DNA of 64,000 nt from Hexactinellida sp. DTS-2022 (Eukaryota; Porifera; Hexactinellida). A program made the translations under genes and the position numbers. Shown here in pieces: positions 53,676-64,000 of this stretch. How positions within the stretch are numbered: position 1 is the first letter of the stretch; each line of letters begins with the position of its first letter. The notes under the pieces were generated by a model. That model was given only the letters and a program-made list of their open reading frames with translations, did no database searches and was not told the origin of the DNA. Location: NCBI GenBank assembly GCA_028753945.1, contig JAPNXP010000001.1, positions 1,488,001 through 1,552,000 of the forward strand. Direction: 5' to 3'.

Positions 53676-54992
53676 ATGTCTGCTCGCGTTGCGACCGCTC
53701 TCTCCCCATTCAAGCCCAACCACGAGAGTCTACACTGGGCCAGATGGGAGAAGGATACTTCCGAGTTCTCTTCTTCCTTCTCTGCCCAGGATACTCTCCC
53801 AAAGAATACACCACAGCATCCGTCCATGGTCCGGAGCCTACGGCGCACTGATCCGGACCCGAAGTCTCGAGTCGGCACCTCAACGCACCGAGACTTCCAG
53901 CCGCACTCCCACCAGCTGGAGCAGGTGCATGCTGTGAACACGCGAGAGTCGGCCATGAGTCATCTCGACCCTTCAAAGACATTCACAAACGTTACGAACC
54001 CGGACGAGGTGTATCGCTCTGAGAAGGATACCAAGTTCCGCGCCTCAGACGGCCCCCCCTCCCGCCCCCTGCTCCTGCCCCCCTCCCGCATATTCCCCAC
54101 TCGCGAGTTCCACGACCGCACCACCAGTCGCGACTACCAAGCGTACGACCTGGCCTCCGCTTCGCCCGCCCGCGCGGCGCCCCGCGGGAAAGAGGGGTCC
54201 GCGCGGAGGGGGGGCGAGTTCGAGGGCGTGTCCAGCTCCCAGCGGGACTACCCGCCCCACTGGTCCCAGCCGGTGCGCAGACAGGTCGCGCAGCCGCCCC
54301 CAGTCAGTCTCGGCGCCGGGCCCCTCGTGGACGCCACTCTCCACCGACAGTTCTTCATCCCGCACACCCCCTCTCCCCCCGCTGCCATCGTCCCCCCAGG
54401 CTACAAGAAGGAGCCTCTGGAATTTGGGGAGGATACTTCCTACAACACATTCTTCCGGGGACACAGACTGGTGGCGAGGGCTCCTCGCTACGAGCCGATC
54501 AACGGGAAGCTGTTCTCCTCTCTCCCGCCCGACATGAACACACAGACAGCGATGCACTTCCCGCCGAAAAGCGCCAAGCCCTACTTCGCGCCGGTGCCAC
54601 TCACCTACCGGCCTCCTGACGGACCTCTTGTCGACCACACTTCTCAGAGAATTGACTTCCCAGGCTACTCCGAGCCGCGCCCTGCGGCCAGCGCCAAGCC
54701 AGCGCACAGGCCCCTCACCGGGGACTTCCTGTCCTCCCGCACTCACGATGACACGTTCAAACCGCTCCCTGTCAGCGGGAGACCCCCCGCGGCAGTGGAC
54801 AAGCACGGAATTTCCCTGCCGCAGTGCCGCTTCTCAGCTGAGAGCACCGCTAAGTCTGCTTACACCGGCTCCAGCACTGAGGCCCCCCGTCCGGTCATTC
54901 CTATTCCCGCGCAGCATCGCTATGCAGCCTCTCTCGAGCACTCTACCATCTACAAGTCCTCATACAACAGCGGCGGAGTCGGGGCTAAGTAA
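53676..54992 (+). CDS. SAXO/FAM154-like axonemal microtubule protein
   Basis: A 438-aa protein, basic and rich in P, S and R. It contains a series of spaced short repeats with the pattern S/T-x(2)-x-D/F-F/Y-P: SSSQRDYPPHW, DATLHRQFFIPH, EDTSYNTFFRGH, MNTQTAMHFPPK, DHTSQRIDFPG, RTHDDTFKPL and ESTAKSAYTG. About 30-40 residues separate the repeats. Such Mn-type repeats define the stabilisers of axonemal microtubules (SAXO1/SAXO2) and related inner-microtubule proteins, which bind the lumen or lattice of ciliary doublets. The N-terminal cysteine-rich motif of classical SAXO proteins is not evident, so assignment is to the broader group. The DNA is very GC-rich. Intronless. Confidence 0.6.
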   Translation: MSARVATALSPFKPNHESLHWARWEKDTSEFSSSFSAQDTLPKNTPQHPSMVRSLRRTDPDPKSRVGTSTHRDFQPHSHQLEQVHAVNTRESAMSHLDPSKTFTNVTNPDEVYRSEKDTKFRASDGPPSRPLLLPPSRIFPTREFHDRTTSRDYQAYDLASASPARAAPRGKEGSARRGGEFEGVSSSQRDYPPHWSQPVRRQVAQPPPVSLGAGPLVDATLHRQFFIPHTPSPPAAIVPPGYKKEPLEFGEDTSYNTFFRGHRLVARAPRYEPINGKLFSSLPPDMNTQTAMHFPPKSAKPYFAPVPLTYRPPDGPLVDHTSQRIDFPGYSEPRPAASAKPAHRPLTGDFLSSRTHDDTFKPLPVSGRPPAAVDKHGISLPQCRFSAESTAKSAYTGSSTEAPRPVIPIPAQHRYAASLEHSTIYKSSYNSGGVGAK

Positions 54993-56389
54993 TAGTAATT
55001 ATTTATATACTCACTGGCTACATCACTTGTGTATTCAATTATTTGTATCCCTCCGCTGTAACAATTGCATATGATTATGTTCGTTGTTGTGTTGTTGTTT
55101 GCTAGGACATGTAAACAATTGATAAGTGGAATTAATTGTTAAACAATAATATCGTAGTTGGAAGCAAAGGTAATAAGAGTAAAATTATTTCGTTTTAGTC
55201 TTGTTCTAGTTTTGTTACTAATTGACTGTAGTGCACTAACAAACAAAATTGAATTTTCTAGGGCTGAACGAATATTCGAAATGTAATGAACGAACGACTT
55301 GGAGTAATCTTTCGTTTTGATGACTAAGCATTAAATCAAATTCAAGATTCAAATGCAGTGGAAAATATAATTGTTACAATAATTTAATCATACTTACAGT
55401 GTGTTAGACAAAAATTAGGTATTAATCAGCTAGTTTAGATATAAATATATATTTACAATCTCTCCAATCTATACAAAAATCTTGTTGTTTGTCCAAAAAT
55501 ATTTATTTACACATTTATCTTCCTGCGGCTCCTGATAGCATAAATTTTTAAATTTATTGAATTTACAGTCTATGATATGGGTTTTTCGCGAGACTCAGAT
55601 TTAAACCATTTGGCTTATTTGCAGTATTAACAAATTTGGATTTTATCAATTAGGTTTATGTCCATCAGTTTACTGTAGTTTTACGAGCATTCCGTTTGTT
55701 AAACATTGTACGATTCTGTATCTTAATTAACTAACTAGGGATAGAACCAGAAATGACCCAGTTTTAATTTATTATATTTTATGTAAACAAATTATTCTGC
55801 TGAATTTACAATTAATCCCTGATATGCAATCGCACAATATCTCCTCAAAGTTCAATTAAATTGTCCTACCTTGGAAATTATATATATTTCATATTTGTAT
55901 ATTTACTTGCACTATTTGTAAGCATACAATTGAGTCATGAATTAAGAAATATAACCGAATAAAAAGCATGGGAAATGCAAATGTTCTATTTATTAGTATT
56001 GCAAATTATGGGTTAGAAGAGCACATTGATTTAGAAACGTACTTCTATGCTCCCAAATCCACTGTACAAATATTAATTAACTAATTAAACAAGTTTCGAA
56101 ATTACTGTGTGTTCCCACTCATTAACCGAATTCTACTTCAATAAGTTTAACAAGTATATATTTCAAAACAAGGTTAATTAGCACGTGCATGGTATATGGA
56201 GGAAATATTATGTATCTTGTTACTAAAAGCTCTAGGATAAAATTGATTATTTACTGCACTATGAAATGTTGCAAAGTTTTGCGTATTACAAGTTTGCCAA
56301 ATGACTCCATATTTACATCCCATATTCGAGACATGCAGTTTCTCTCCTAGAAAAGAAAACTGCAATCTAAAGACAAACTTAGTGAAGTA
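54993..56389. other. Intergenic, no gene seen
   Basis: About 1.4 kb of AT-rich sequence after the SAXO-like gene, with no motif or clear repeat. Confidence 0.45.
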
Positions 56390-56415
56390 CAGTCAACTCC
56401 CGTTATCCGAAGTAC
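56390..56415. repeat. Pogo-like terminus (CAGTCAACTCCCGTTATCCG)
   Basis: After TA (56388-56389) a sequence typical of pogo/Tigger ends. A matching inverted sequence 'ataacgggagttgact' sits at about 58743-58758, so the 2.4 kb between, which includes the NHL/Ulp1 repeat, may be bracketed by them. The right end lacks the final G, so this is tentative. Confidence 0.4.
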
Positions 56416-56446
56416 TCGGCACCGTAGTTTCATTCAAAATAATACA

Positions 56447-57890
56447 GTCCCTAGAATTTTAGAAGAATATAATTTCGAGGTTCGTTTTGTGATATGCACA
56501 CAGTCAAAATGGTACCACTCTTGGCAGCCATCGCATGCAATCATTCTTCCCCCCTCCTATGTTCGACATCTGCAGAATATTCGCATTCTTTCTCTTCTAT
56601 TATTTGGTGGTTATTTATTCACTCTTTTGCATGAAAATGGTTTCATTTTTTCTTTCTCTAAACATGTAGGGAGATGAGACCTCAGCGAACATTGTTCGAA
56701 ATGTAGAAATTTTGGATCTTCTCCTGCACATAACGCTGTGACGAATACTAGGGCAGAGAGTCCGCAACTCATCCGTTTGTTTGTCTTAGTACATCTATCT
56801 ACATAAATAAGGTTGATATCAGTTTGCTTGCACATTAGCAATGCACATATTTGTATTTGTTGTTTTGTGTACGAGAGAATTTCAGAATAAAGACTGTCAT
56901 ACCTTTACTGTAGATGATGGACAGCCAACAGTAGGAACAGTTACCCAATGGTTACCACCATAGTGTAACACTTGTGCAAATTCATCCCCCATCACCTTAA
57001 AGTTTAGAGTTTGACCTAATAATGTATCTTGAAGGCCTGGCATTGGATACTTTATCCGTAATAACGCCTGATAGCTTAATGATATTGTCCGTCAGCCACT
57101 CTGATTTGTTCCAATACATTCCTAGGAAAGTCCGAATTACATGTGATTGAGAATAGAATGCTTGCAATAAAGTCTATGAAATGCGGAACAGTATTTCCTA
57201 TGGAATTATGTTAGGGGAACAAATAGATGGGGGAACAGGATCTACTATGACACTGGTACAAAAAGTGAAACGGTATTATTAAGCCTATTGTACCGGACTA
57301 CAAGGCCAAACAGCTGCCTACTGCCTATAGGCTATAGCTGTAAGAAGTCATCGAATACGAAAGCTCCAGGAGAATTGAATTGTCCTAGAGGCATAGCCTT
57401 GCATTACGAAACCGGACACATTTATGTAGCAGGCGAGAGCAACAACAGAGTACAGGCATTCTCTGGTAGCGGAGACTATCTGTTTATGTTCTCCGAGAAA
57501 AACAAATGTCCGCGTAGCATTTGTGTAACCAGGGGTAAGGTGTTAGTGCCACAACAGACTGGTCATTGTGTGAATATGTACTCGCTAGTGTGTAGGCACA
57601 AATGGGACTGCAGAGAGAACTAAGTTTATGTTTGTGAGTAAAATAACAACAGAGTACAAGTATTAACTGAGGATCTTAAGTTCCATTCCATGCTAGGAAT
57701 TGGCTTATTTAAGGAGCCACGTGATTTCAAGGTTACTCGAAACAGGATACTGGTAGTAAAGGAAAATGATCCGTGAATGTTTATCTTCAGTTCAGATATT
57801 CTTATTATAAACCGGATAATAACACGGGGTAGTGGTAAACAAACGTACAATTCATCGTTCTTCGACATAGACAAGACTATAACAATGTTA
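56447..57890. repeat. NHL/Ulp1-PHD repeat, copy 2 (inverted)
   Basis: Reverse complement of 21868-23670, sharing more than 1.4 kb at high identity apart from the MITE insertion in copy 1. The order is Ulp1-PHD remnant on minus, then NHL remnant on plus. Confidence 0.88.
56460..57030 (-). pseudogene. Ulp1-type (C48) protease with PHD-like finger, remnant copy 2
   Basis: Minus-strand pieces read FAQVLHYGGNHWVTVPTVGC with the catalytic HW pair, then CGLSALVFVTALCAGEDPK around the catalytic Cys, then SLRSHLPTCLEKEKMKPF. Finally CRCR...GGRMIACDGCQEWYHFDC is a complete C-x-C ... C-x2-C ... H-x2-C PHD-like finger. Frameshifts and stops separate the pieces. Less decayed than copy 1 at the catalytic His and the zinc finger. 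Confidence 0.72.
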
Positions 57891-58015
57891 TGAGTGGCTA
57901 CAACAATGTGTCCTATTCAATTATGAAGGAGAGGAGATATACAAGATTGGGAAGAGAGGACGGTATTGGGAAACTAATTCTCCTTTTGGTGTAGCAATAT
58001 ATTACACAGGGCGTG
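57290..58015 (+). pseudogene. NHL beta-propeller protein remnant, copy 2
   Basis: Plus-strand pieces: NCPRGIALHYETGHIYVAGE, SNNRVQAFSGSGDYLFMFSE, CPRSICVTRGKVLVP, then after stops NNNRVQVLTEDLKFHSMLG, EPRDFKVTRNRILVVKEND and IITRGSGKQTYNSSFFDIDKT. These are four or five NHL blades. The frame is interrupted by stops at about 57620, 57776 and 57890. Beyond 57890 the blades continue (YEGEEIYKIGKRG) although copy 1 has ended, until a TTG microsatellite at about 58017. Confidence 0.75.
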
Positions 58016-58484
58016 TTGTTGTTGTTGTTGTTGTTGTGTGCAACAAGGATACTCCATGTCTACAGATATTCTAACTTGTTTCCTCTATTCGAACTCATTT
58101 ATTATTTTAGTATTCTTGTATTTGTTTATTGTTTATCTCCTTTGTTTATACATAATTTTATACTACCCCATATACATTATTTCGCTAAATATTGCCGGGT
58201 CAATAGAAACGGCATTTGTATGATAGAATTAATACCCAATAGTTGATAACTGAAGTGTAATTACATTGATTTATGCAATTTCGGTATTTTACTGTCGCTG
58301 AGAATGAGAACCATTAGAATTCATGTTGCAGTGTAAACAATACATAGTATTAAAAATTATTTTAATTATAAAATCACATGACAACTCTTAAATAATTAAA
58401 GTAATGCTCTAAAATACAAGACCTATTAATTAAAAATTGATACATTAGGAGTAATTTGTTTTTAACTAATATTTTATACGTTTA

Positions 58485-58560
58485 TGTTCGTAAAATAATA
58501 ATAAAATATACCGGACGGAAGGTAAAAATTGGGACGGACGGGGATGATGGGAGTTATTTA
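58485..58560. repeat. Short dispersed segment shared with 23860-23935
   Basis: 'ataaaatataccggacggaa' and 'ttgggacgg' match 23860-23935 in inverted orientation. The position relative to the NHL/Ulp1 repeat differs between the two loci. Confidence 0.6.
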
Positions 58561-58777
58561 TTTAATATGACCTTAGATGCTATTTGGGAAATAAATAAAT
58601 GATTTCGTTATAAGCGGAATTTCGTTTTAACCATTTCGTTTTAACCATTTCGTTGTACACGAAGTTTTAATATTGTAATATGATAGAAGGATTTCCGTAC
58701 CATTGAATGACTTCGTTATAGCAGGTTATATCCAACTTGGCTATAACGGGAGTTGACTATGTGCTAATGATAAATTG

Positions 58778-59800
58778 ATGTGTCTCTGTGTCGAAATAAC
58801 CGCTGCAATTTTGATTGGAGTTACATTTTTAATAGGATTGGAATTGACAAATTATACACAGTCACACCGATCCATACTCCTAGCCCAGGGTTTTTTAAGG
58901 CCGATCTTGGTGTAAAATTTGCACCAAGATTTTTTGGAGTTACACCACGATTCGGGTCGGCCTGGGCCTGTGCAGTGTTGAGTTACACCACGATTATGGG
59001 TCGGCTATGGCCACTGCAGTTTTGAGTTATACCAAGGCCGCGCTGAGTTACATCAAGGTCTCAACCTTAAAAAAAAAACCCTGTCCTAGGCTCCTAGCCT
59101 CCTACCCAAGTTGCACTTTCCATTACTTCTTTTGTGTTTCATACACCTTCCCTTATTTTATTCCAATTTTGCAGCTCAATAGCTTTTTCTACATTATGTT
59201 CTTTGTTCTTCTATCGATACTGACTCGGTATTTAGCAGCTAGGTACTTGAACCATTTTTCCATAGCACTCCTCAAATGTGATTTGTTTAACCCTGTAGTT
59301 CCTATTTGTGTTTTCTGTTCGACTCTCTACAGCTTTATTTTATTGGTGTCCAATCCTCCAGTATAGTAAATTGGGTGGTTCTGTTGAGAGGTTACATTAT
59401 TCTCAATCGGGTGTTTAGATCCACCTTAGGGAGATTCGGTTCCATTAGACAGATAATATTTAGTATACGGACAGGCGTATGCATACAACTCATATAATTT
59501 GTTTGGTAGAGTTTTCACTTTTCTGGCTCGTAGTCTGCAAGTATTCTTTTGATTTATCATATAAAACTGCCTAATATACAACCTCCCCTACAAGAAGACA
59601 TAGTTGAACACTTTGTTCTATCGTTAAACACCTTACTCTTCTTTGTGTATTGTCTCTCAAGTTCTTTCCCCTCGTTTTATCGAACAATCTTTGCTTTATT
59701 TAGAGATTACGTTAATTAAGAAATGCAGATCTCGTCATTACGTATTTAGGTACAACTATGCTAATACGCAACCCCTGATAGGAGTCGCTAATCTATATTA
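58778..59800 (+). pseudogene. Broken third copy of the seven-helix family
   Basis: Plus-strand frames resemble the proteins at 1826 and 6629: LCVEITAAILIGVTF near helix 2, YPSCTFHYFFCVSYTFPYF and LLSILTRYLAARYLNHF (helix 3 and its motif), VVLLRGYIILNRVF after helix 5 and YVFRYNYANTQPL at the C terminus. It is interrupted by a hAT-like MITE (58886-59083), frameshifts and stops. Divergence from the tandem pair is much larger than between those two, so it is an older duplicate. Confidence 0.75.
58886..59083. mobile_element. hAT-like MITE inside the seven-helix pseudogene
   Basis: A 198-bp element with ends CAGGGTTTTTTAAGG and complement, flanked by tcctagcc (58878-58885) and tcctaggc (59084-59091), seven of eight matching. 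The pseudogene frame resumes on the far side. Confidence 0.75.
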
Positions 59801-59809
59801 TTTAAACTC

Positions 59810-60040
59810 GATTGTTATTAGTGTGTGTGTGTGTGGTGTGTATGTGTGTGTGTGCAGGGGCGTCGGAACCCAATATAAAGTGGGGGGGGGGGGGGGGGGG
59901 GGGCAGTGTGTGTGTTCGTTTGTTTGTCCGGATTGTATTAAATTGACGGGGGAATAGAAACCGCATATGTATTTATTATTAAGAAAGAGATTAACTTCAA
60001 AATGTTAAAATAGGTAAACAAGTATAGTAACAAATTTTAC
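59810..60040 (-). mobile_element. HINE/pearl-like 3' fragment, reverse
   Basis: A (GT)n tract, 'tttgtttgtccggattgtat' and 'aggtaaacaagta' match the 3' end and last repeat unit of the family in reverse. A 'caggggcgtcgg' piece with a run of more than 20 G (59857-59903) is inserted within the GT tract and may be one end of a hAT-like MITE. Confidence 0.6.
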
Positions 60041-60531
60041 AATAAAACTTAACATAAAAGCTCAGTACGTGTAATTGTTTTCATCGATCAAAACTCGTAA
60101 AAACTTTGTTGATTAAATCAGCCAAAGATTTTCATTAGAAAGTGTACTATAAATTACACTATCAACCTCTATTTACAAACGAGAGACCACTAAGTACAAA
60201 AATAGACATAGTAAATTAAATAGTGTACACTTGAAATTCAAAAACACGCAGTGTCTATTAATAGTATACGCTAAATTATAGCGTGTGTTTTATTGAATTA
60301 AAGTGATGATCTCTGGATGATATATCGTATTGCATGACCGTGGGTCATTGCTCTACTGGTATTCATTATTTTAAAACTTGAGTCACGCTTACAATTAGAT
60401 TGACTAGAATATGGGCGCGGGCGTATCTAAAGAAAGAAAGAAAGAACCTTGTTATTTATTCTACAGTTCGATTTTGAGACATTCTTTTCAATACGAGCAA
60501 TTCTATTTTAAACTGTAAATTTTATTTGGTA
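60041..60531. other. Intergenic, no gene seen
   Basis: AT-rich sequence with an (AAAG)n stretch near 60430. Confidence 0.4.
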
Positions 60532-60719
60532 CAGTAAACCCTTTAGAAAGTGAACACCCTGGGGACCAGCCAAAACGTTCACTTTTGAGAGGTGTTCACT
60601 TTTCATGATTTATCATAACGTGTGTCAAAAGCAATGGGGAAAATTTGGGACCGAGAAAAAATGATCATATTTTGAAGTTGTTCATTTCTTGGAGGTGTTC
60701 ACTTTTGGAGGTTTTACTG
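60532..60719. mobile_element. TA-flanked Tigger-like MITE
   Basis: A 188-bp element with ends CAGTAAACCCTTTAGAAAGT and complement of CAGTAAAACCTCCAAAAGTG and TA on both sides (60530-60531, 60720-60721). The interior carries 'gtgttcacttt' motifs in both orientations. Confidence 0.82.
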
Positions 60720-60889
60720 TAGTTATTATACTATAACAGAGAATGCTATTATGAAACTGAAGTTCTGGTAACAGAGGACTTTATTTATATTTATCAACTA
60801 GTAGCCAGTGGTTCTATTAAAGTGAACATTCTCCTAACAGGGTAGTTCAGTTAGTTCCTGGTTTGTAAAAAGTTATCTAATAGTCAAGT

Positions 60890-61260
60890 CCATCCTCCCA
60901 ACCTATTTAAGACCTATCCCTGTACGAGGGTCCTATTTCCCCCTGTATATTGGCCAAAATCCCTGTACACTCCCAAAAAATCTTTCTTGTAAAGGTGAAA
61001 ACATTAATTAATATAGACTGCACAGGGAATCCCTGTATGCTCGAATAGGAACAGATTATTTACACAAAACAAAATGCTATATTTTAGATGGTTTAGACAT
61101 GTTTAGTTATTAATAGTCTCACAATCAATAAATTTTTCCTAGCTAAATTCCCTGGACAGATTAAAAAATCCCTGTACGGTCCAGCCAAAATGGTCAAAAT
61201 CCCTGTACTGTACAGGGAATCCCTGTACGGTTGGCAGGTATGCAAGTCAGGTCAGCTCAG
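60890..61260. repeat. 'ATCCCTGTAC' dispersed repeat
   Basis: Many copies of 'atccctgtacgg' and 'ttggccaaaatccctg'. Related to 11270-11490 inside the hAT-like element at 11126. Confidence 0.55.
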
Positions 61261-61429
61261 AATTGATGCAAATCTTATTTTCAGGTTTTCAGGTCCAGAT
61301 CCATGTCTTTTCAGCTTCATACTCTGAATATAAGGCTCTTAAACAAATTCCCTAGAAGTTGTACACTTATTCTCGATGTCCAGGATTTATTGATAATTTA
61401 GAATACCCCCTCAACAAATTTGACATACA

Positions 61430-61600
61430 GGGCAGAGATGGAACCGGTCGGGATTTTCATGACCCGACCCGACCGGTGCAGTTGGAAATTTGACCCGACC
61501 CGACCGGCCGGTCGACCGGTCAATCATAGCAAGCCTAGCCACGCCTCTAGTTGCAACTTGGTCCTGCCGTGCGGCCCGGAGGGCTTAAGCGGAGTGACCC
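61430..61600. repeat. 'GACCCGACCGG' repeats
   Basis: A G/C-rich patch with repeated 'gacccgacc' and 'accggtc' motifs, preceded by 'cagagatgg' as in hAT-like termini. No target duplication found. Confidence 0.4.
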
Positions 61601-62189
61601 GTTGATGCCCGGCCTTTCTCGGATTTACTAAATAATACTTTGCATTGAGTGGCCGGTCCGAACTACTACCCTCAAGCAGTGGGCACAGCCTAAACAATAT
61701 TGACTCTCGGATTTACAACGCCTGTACTGATTGAACTAGCCCCTTAATTTTTAATAGTATGTACCCATGTTTCTAGAAACAAATAGCCATGGACACATCA
61801 ATGACATAATGCGAAATCTCGTTTCTAACTTGAATGAAACGACAGATGGAGAAGGTTAAATATAATCCTTCTTATCTGAAAATAAAATTGATTAGAATAA
61901 AATGATTTAATTTTGAATTAATCTGGGATCTATGAATTATTTATTATAAATGATCAGAAAATGATTTGAAAATGATCTGAAAGTTCTAAACATGATATTA
62001 AACTGAATCATCAGAAATTGATCTGAATAATTTAAAATATATTTACAAACGATCCCTTTGGTCTCGGTCGCTTCGCAACGGATAACTCAACTACCACGCG
62101 GTCTCGCATGGTCGATAAAATTCTAACAATACTCAATGTTTTTCAAAATTTCCAAATTTACTCAACTATACTCAACTAATTTGTAAATA

Positions 62190-62373
62190 CAGTCGACTCC
62201 ACTTAATAGAGTCACCTCGGGACCAGGTTACTTTGACCCGATTAAGCGGAGAAATCTATTAACCGAAATTTTTTTAAGCCAACTATCATTCCGTCCTATA
62301 AATCCTATGATATTTTGACCCAATTAAGCGGAGAAATCTATTAACCGGTGGCTCTATTAAGCGGAGTCGACTG
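62190..62373. mobile_element. Pogo-type MITE, longer member
   Basis: A 184-bp member of the CAGTCGACTCC family with flanking TA (62188-62189, 62374-62375). It has an internal duplication of the 'ttgacccgattaagcggaga' segment compared with the 100-bp copy at 3478. Confidence 0.82.
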
Positions 62374-62415
62374 TATACTCAAGTTTTTTCAAATTTACTC
62401 AAATTTATTGGATTT

Positions 62416-62692
62416 CAGTACACCCTCGCTAGTCCGAACAGGAGATCCAAACTATTTTCACATAATTTTGGGGAAAAAATCCTAAATATTTGTATATTGC
62501 AATGGAATTATTGAAAAATCAGTCTCAGACAAGTATTTAGGTAGTATACTATATGTTGAACTTGTTTTAAATAGGTTGGACAAATTTGATTCGGATTATA
62601 GGGGTCTCATTTTATAGAGGCCAATAGAATTCACTAATCGGAACAGAATTTTTTGATCTGAACACATCTGTTCGGATTAGCGATGTGTACTG
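62416..62692. mobile_element. MITE with CAGTACACCCTCGCTAGTCC termini
   Basis: A 277-bp element whose right end 'ggattagcgatgtgtactg' is the imperfect complement of its left end. TA follows on the right but the left flank is TT, so the duplication is not exact. Confidence 0.6.
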
Positions 62693-63389
62693 TATTCCAA
62701 AGTTTTATTGGGTTAGTGAAACTTGGTGTTCCAACCACATTTATTTTTTAGTATAGGCCAAATATAGACTTTCTACAACTAGAGTAGATTTAGAATTTCT
62801 TGACAAAAACTTGAGCAGAATTGGAATTATTTTGTAAAACTTTAGTAGATTCGGAAAGATCTAGTTTTATATTTGAGTGTCAATAAAAAGTTGGAATCTT
62901 TAAATATCTAGAGTATTTTTGGAATTTCCATTAGTAATCCATTAAAAAATAGATTTCTAACAATCATACTTGTTTACCTAGAGTACACGTTGGAAACTAC
63001 CCTCTAGGTTAATTTGAAATTTTTAATAATTTGTTTACCTATCTTTGCAAACAACACAATAAATATTCATATTATGAATTCCTGAATGCAAATTCGAATT
63101 CAGCATGGTTGTTTACCTATAATACCCTTTGGAAGCTAGCTCCTGGTTTATTTTGAATTTTCATGAATTCGTTTATCTTTTTGGTAAACAACAACAACAA
63201 TAAATATTCATATCAGAAATTGATAAATGCGAAATTCGAAATCAGCATAAGTTACTTGTTATCTATTATAACATTTTGAAGTTACTCTTTTCTCATTTTA
63301 ATTTCGGTTTATTTTCCCCCATCTCTTTTATACAACCCGGACAAACAAACAAACAAACAACAATCGAGTTTTTATAATATAGATTACTG

Positions 63390-64000
63390 TCTTCACTACT
63401 GTCTTACTGCAGTATATCTTTTTATAAAACCCTCCAGTGATTATGTGGTAATGGTTTGAGGTGTGATCTAAGTATTATCACGCTTTATATATTCCTGTAT
63501 ACGGTATACCCCTACCTTAAGAAGCAGCTTGCAATCCCCTATCATCTAACTTCACCGGTCATTAATTAATGTAATTATATATTAGGATGTATAATCAAGT
63601 AAATACTGGGGCTCTCTCAGATTCTGATTCAATCATTCCTAATTATCGTCTATGGAGAATAGTGATTTCATATGGTAGTGAAGTTATTATATGATTTAAC
63701 TCTTTGTAAAATGTAACTATTAATTTTGTGATCTTCACTTAGCTATGCATTATTTTTGTCTCCCGAATTTTTTGAACTTTGATTAAACTTGTATGAACCA
63801 ACATAAACTTGTATGCAATCAATAATTATACAACAAAACCTGTTTACTGATTACATTATAATATTATAATTCCCTATCAGATATTTTATACATTATTTTC
63901 ATTATGAGATTCGTAATATTTATGAGTAACAACGAAATTGACATTTTAGGAAATGCAGATGTAATCTTAGCTTAGATATTTAGTCTAAGAATCAGTTTAT
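63390..64000. other. Terminal intergenic stretch, no gene seen
   Basis: AT-rich, no open frame above 60 codons and no recognised repeat. Confidence 0.4.

Larger units (their letters stand above)
62045..63385 (+). mobile_element. HINE/pearl-like element carrying two nested MITEs
   Basis: The 5' module 'ggtctcggtcgcttcgcaac', later tandem units ('gtttacctataataccc', about 2.5 units from 62965) and the 3' end 'acccggacaaacaaacaaac...caatcgag...atatagatt'. The MITEs at 62190-62373 and 62416-62692 lie inside. Confidence 0.7.

Noticed and set aside
54045-54806. Minus-strand open frame of 253 codons opposite the SAXO-like gene
   Set aside because: It is the G-rich antisense of a proline/serine-rich exon; GC-rich DNA lacks stops, the product is compositionally odd (G, R, V), and the sense frame has clear repeats.
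59643-59957. A 104-codon plus-strand gene
   Set aside because: Combines the tail of the seven-helix pseudogene with microsatellite and poly-G sequence.

Overview
The window is animal-type nuclear DNA. It is AT-rich outside exons and crowded with mobile elements, and it carries typical metazoan genes: SZT2 (KICSTOR), NDUFA2, SS18, an adhesion-type GPCR with a GPS motif, OGFOD2, SLC35C2, an RDH11-14-like dehydrogenase, a small-Maf-like bZIP factor and a SAXO-like axonemal protein. I cannot fix the species. The picture fits an early-branching or otherwise divergent, ciliated invertebrate with very few introns: SZT2 is one open frame of 7.8 kb, and only one gene shows a clear intron (24402-24857, GTAAGT...TTTAG). 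There are no bacterial features.

Layout. 1-9.6 kb: a tandem duplication of about 3 kb, each copy carrying one intact 376-aa seven-helix membrane protein of a family I do not recognise. Insertions present in only one copy reveal several MITEs with exact target-site duplications. 9.7-13.7 kb: a nest of repeats, with hAT-like elements inside each other and inside a tandem-repeat (HINE/pearl-like) element, plus a 150-bp-arm palindrome. 15.6-17.9 kb: two almost identical OGFOD2 genes head to head, with identity ending sharply at the start and stop codons. 18.1-20.7 kb: a decayed Penelope-like retroelement. 21.9-23.7 kb and, inverted, 56.4-58.0 kb: two copies of an unusual repeat with divergent remains of an NHL-repeat protein and a Ulp1-type protease with a PHD-like finger.

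24.0-37.2 kb is a gene-dense plus-strand block: a large unrecognised membrane protein (about 1192 aa), SZT2 and NDUFA2. 37,595-41,261 is a complete DNA transposon with about 400-bp inverted repeats, CACGGG termini, a 4-bp ATGT duplication and an open transposase, best fitting the Chapaev/CMC group. Then come SS18, a HINE/pearl-like tandem-repeat element, the adhesion GPCR, the dehydrogenase and SLC35C2. 50.8-53.1 kb: two inverted copies of a GGTTAACC-rich repeat bracket a small-Maf-like gene on the minus strand. 53.7-55.0 kb: the SAXO-like gene, with a MITE ending 45 bp before its ATG. 58.8-59.8 kb: a broken third copy of the seven-helix family, split by a hAT MITE. The remainder to 64 kb is repeats and sequence with no recognised gene.

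The host genes are unrelated housekeeping and signalling genes with no sign of a shared pathway. The most novel items are the seven-helix family, the 1192-aa membrane protein, the NHL/Ulp1-PHD repeat and the bracketed Maf-like gene. Family calls rest on motif and similarity recognition by eye; no database search was run.
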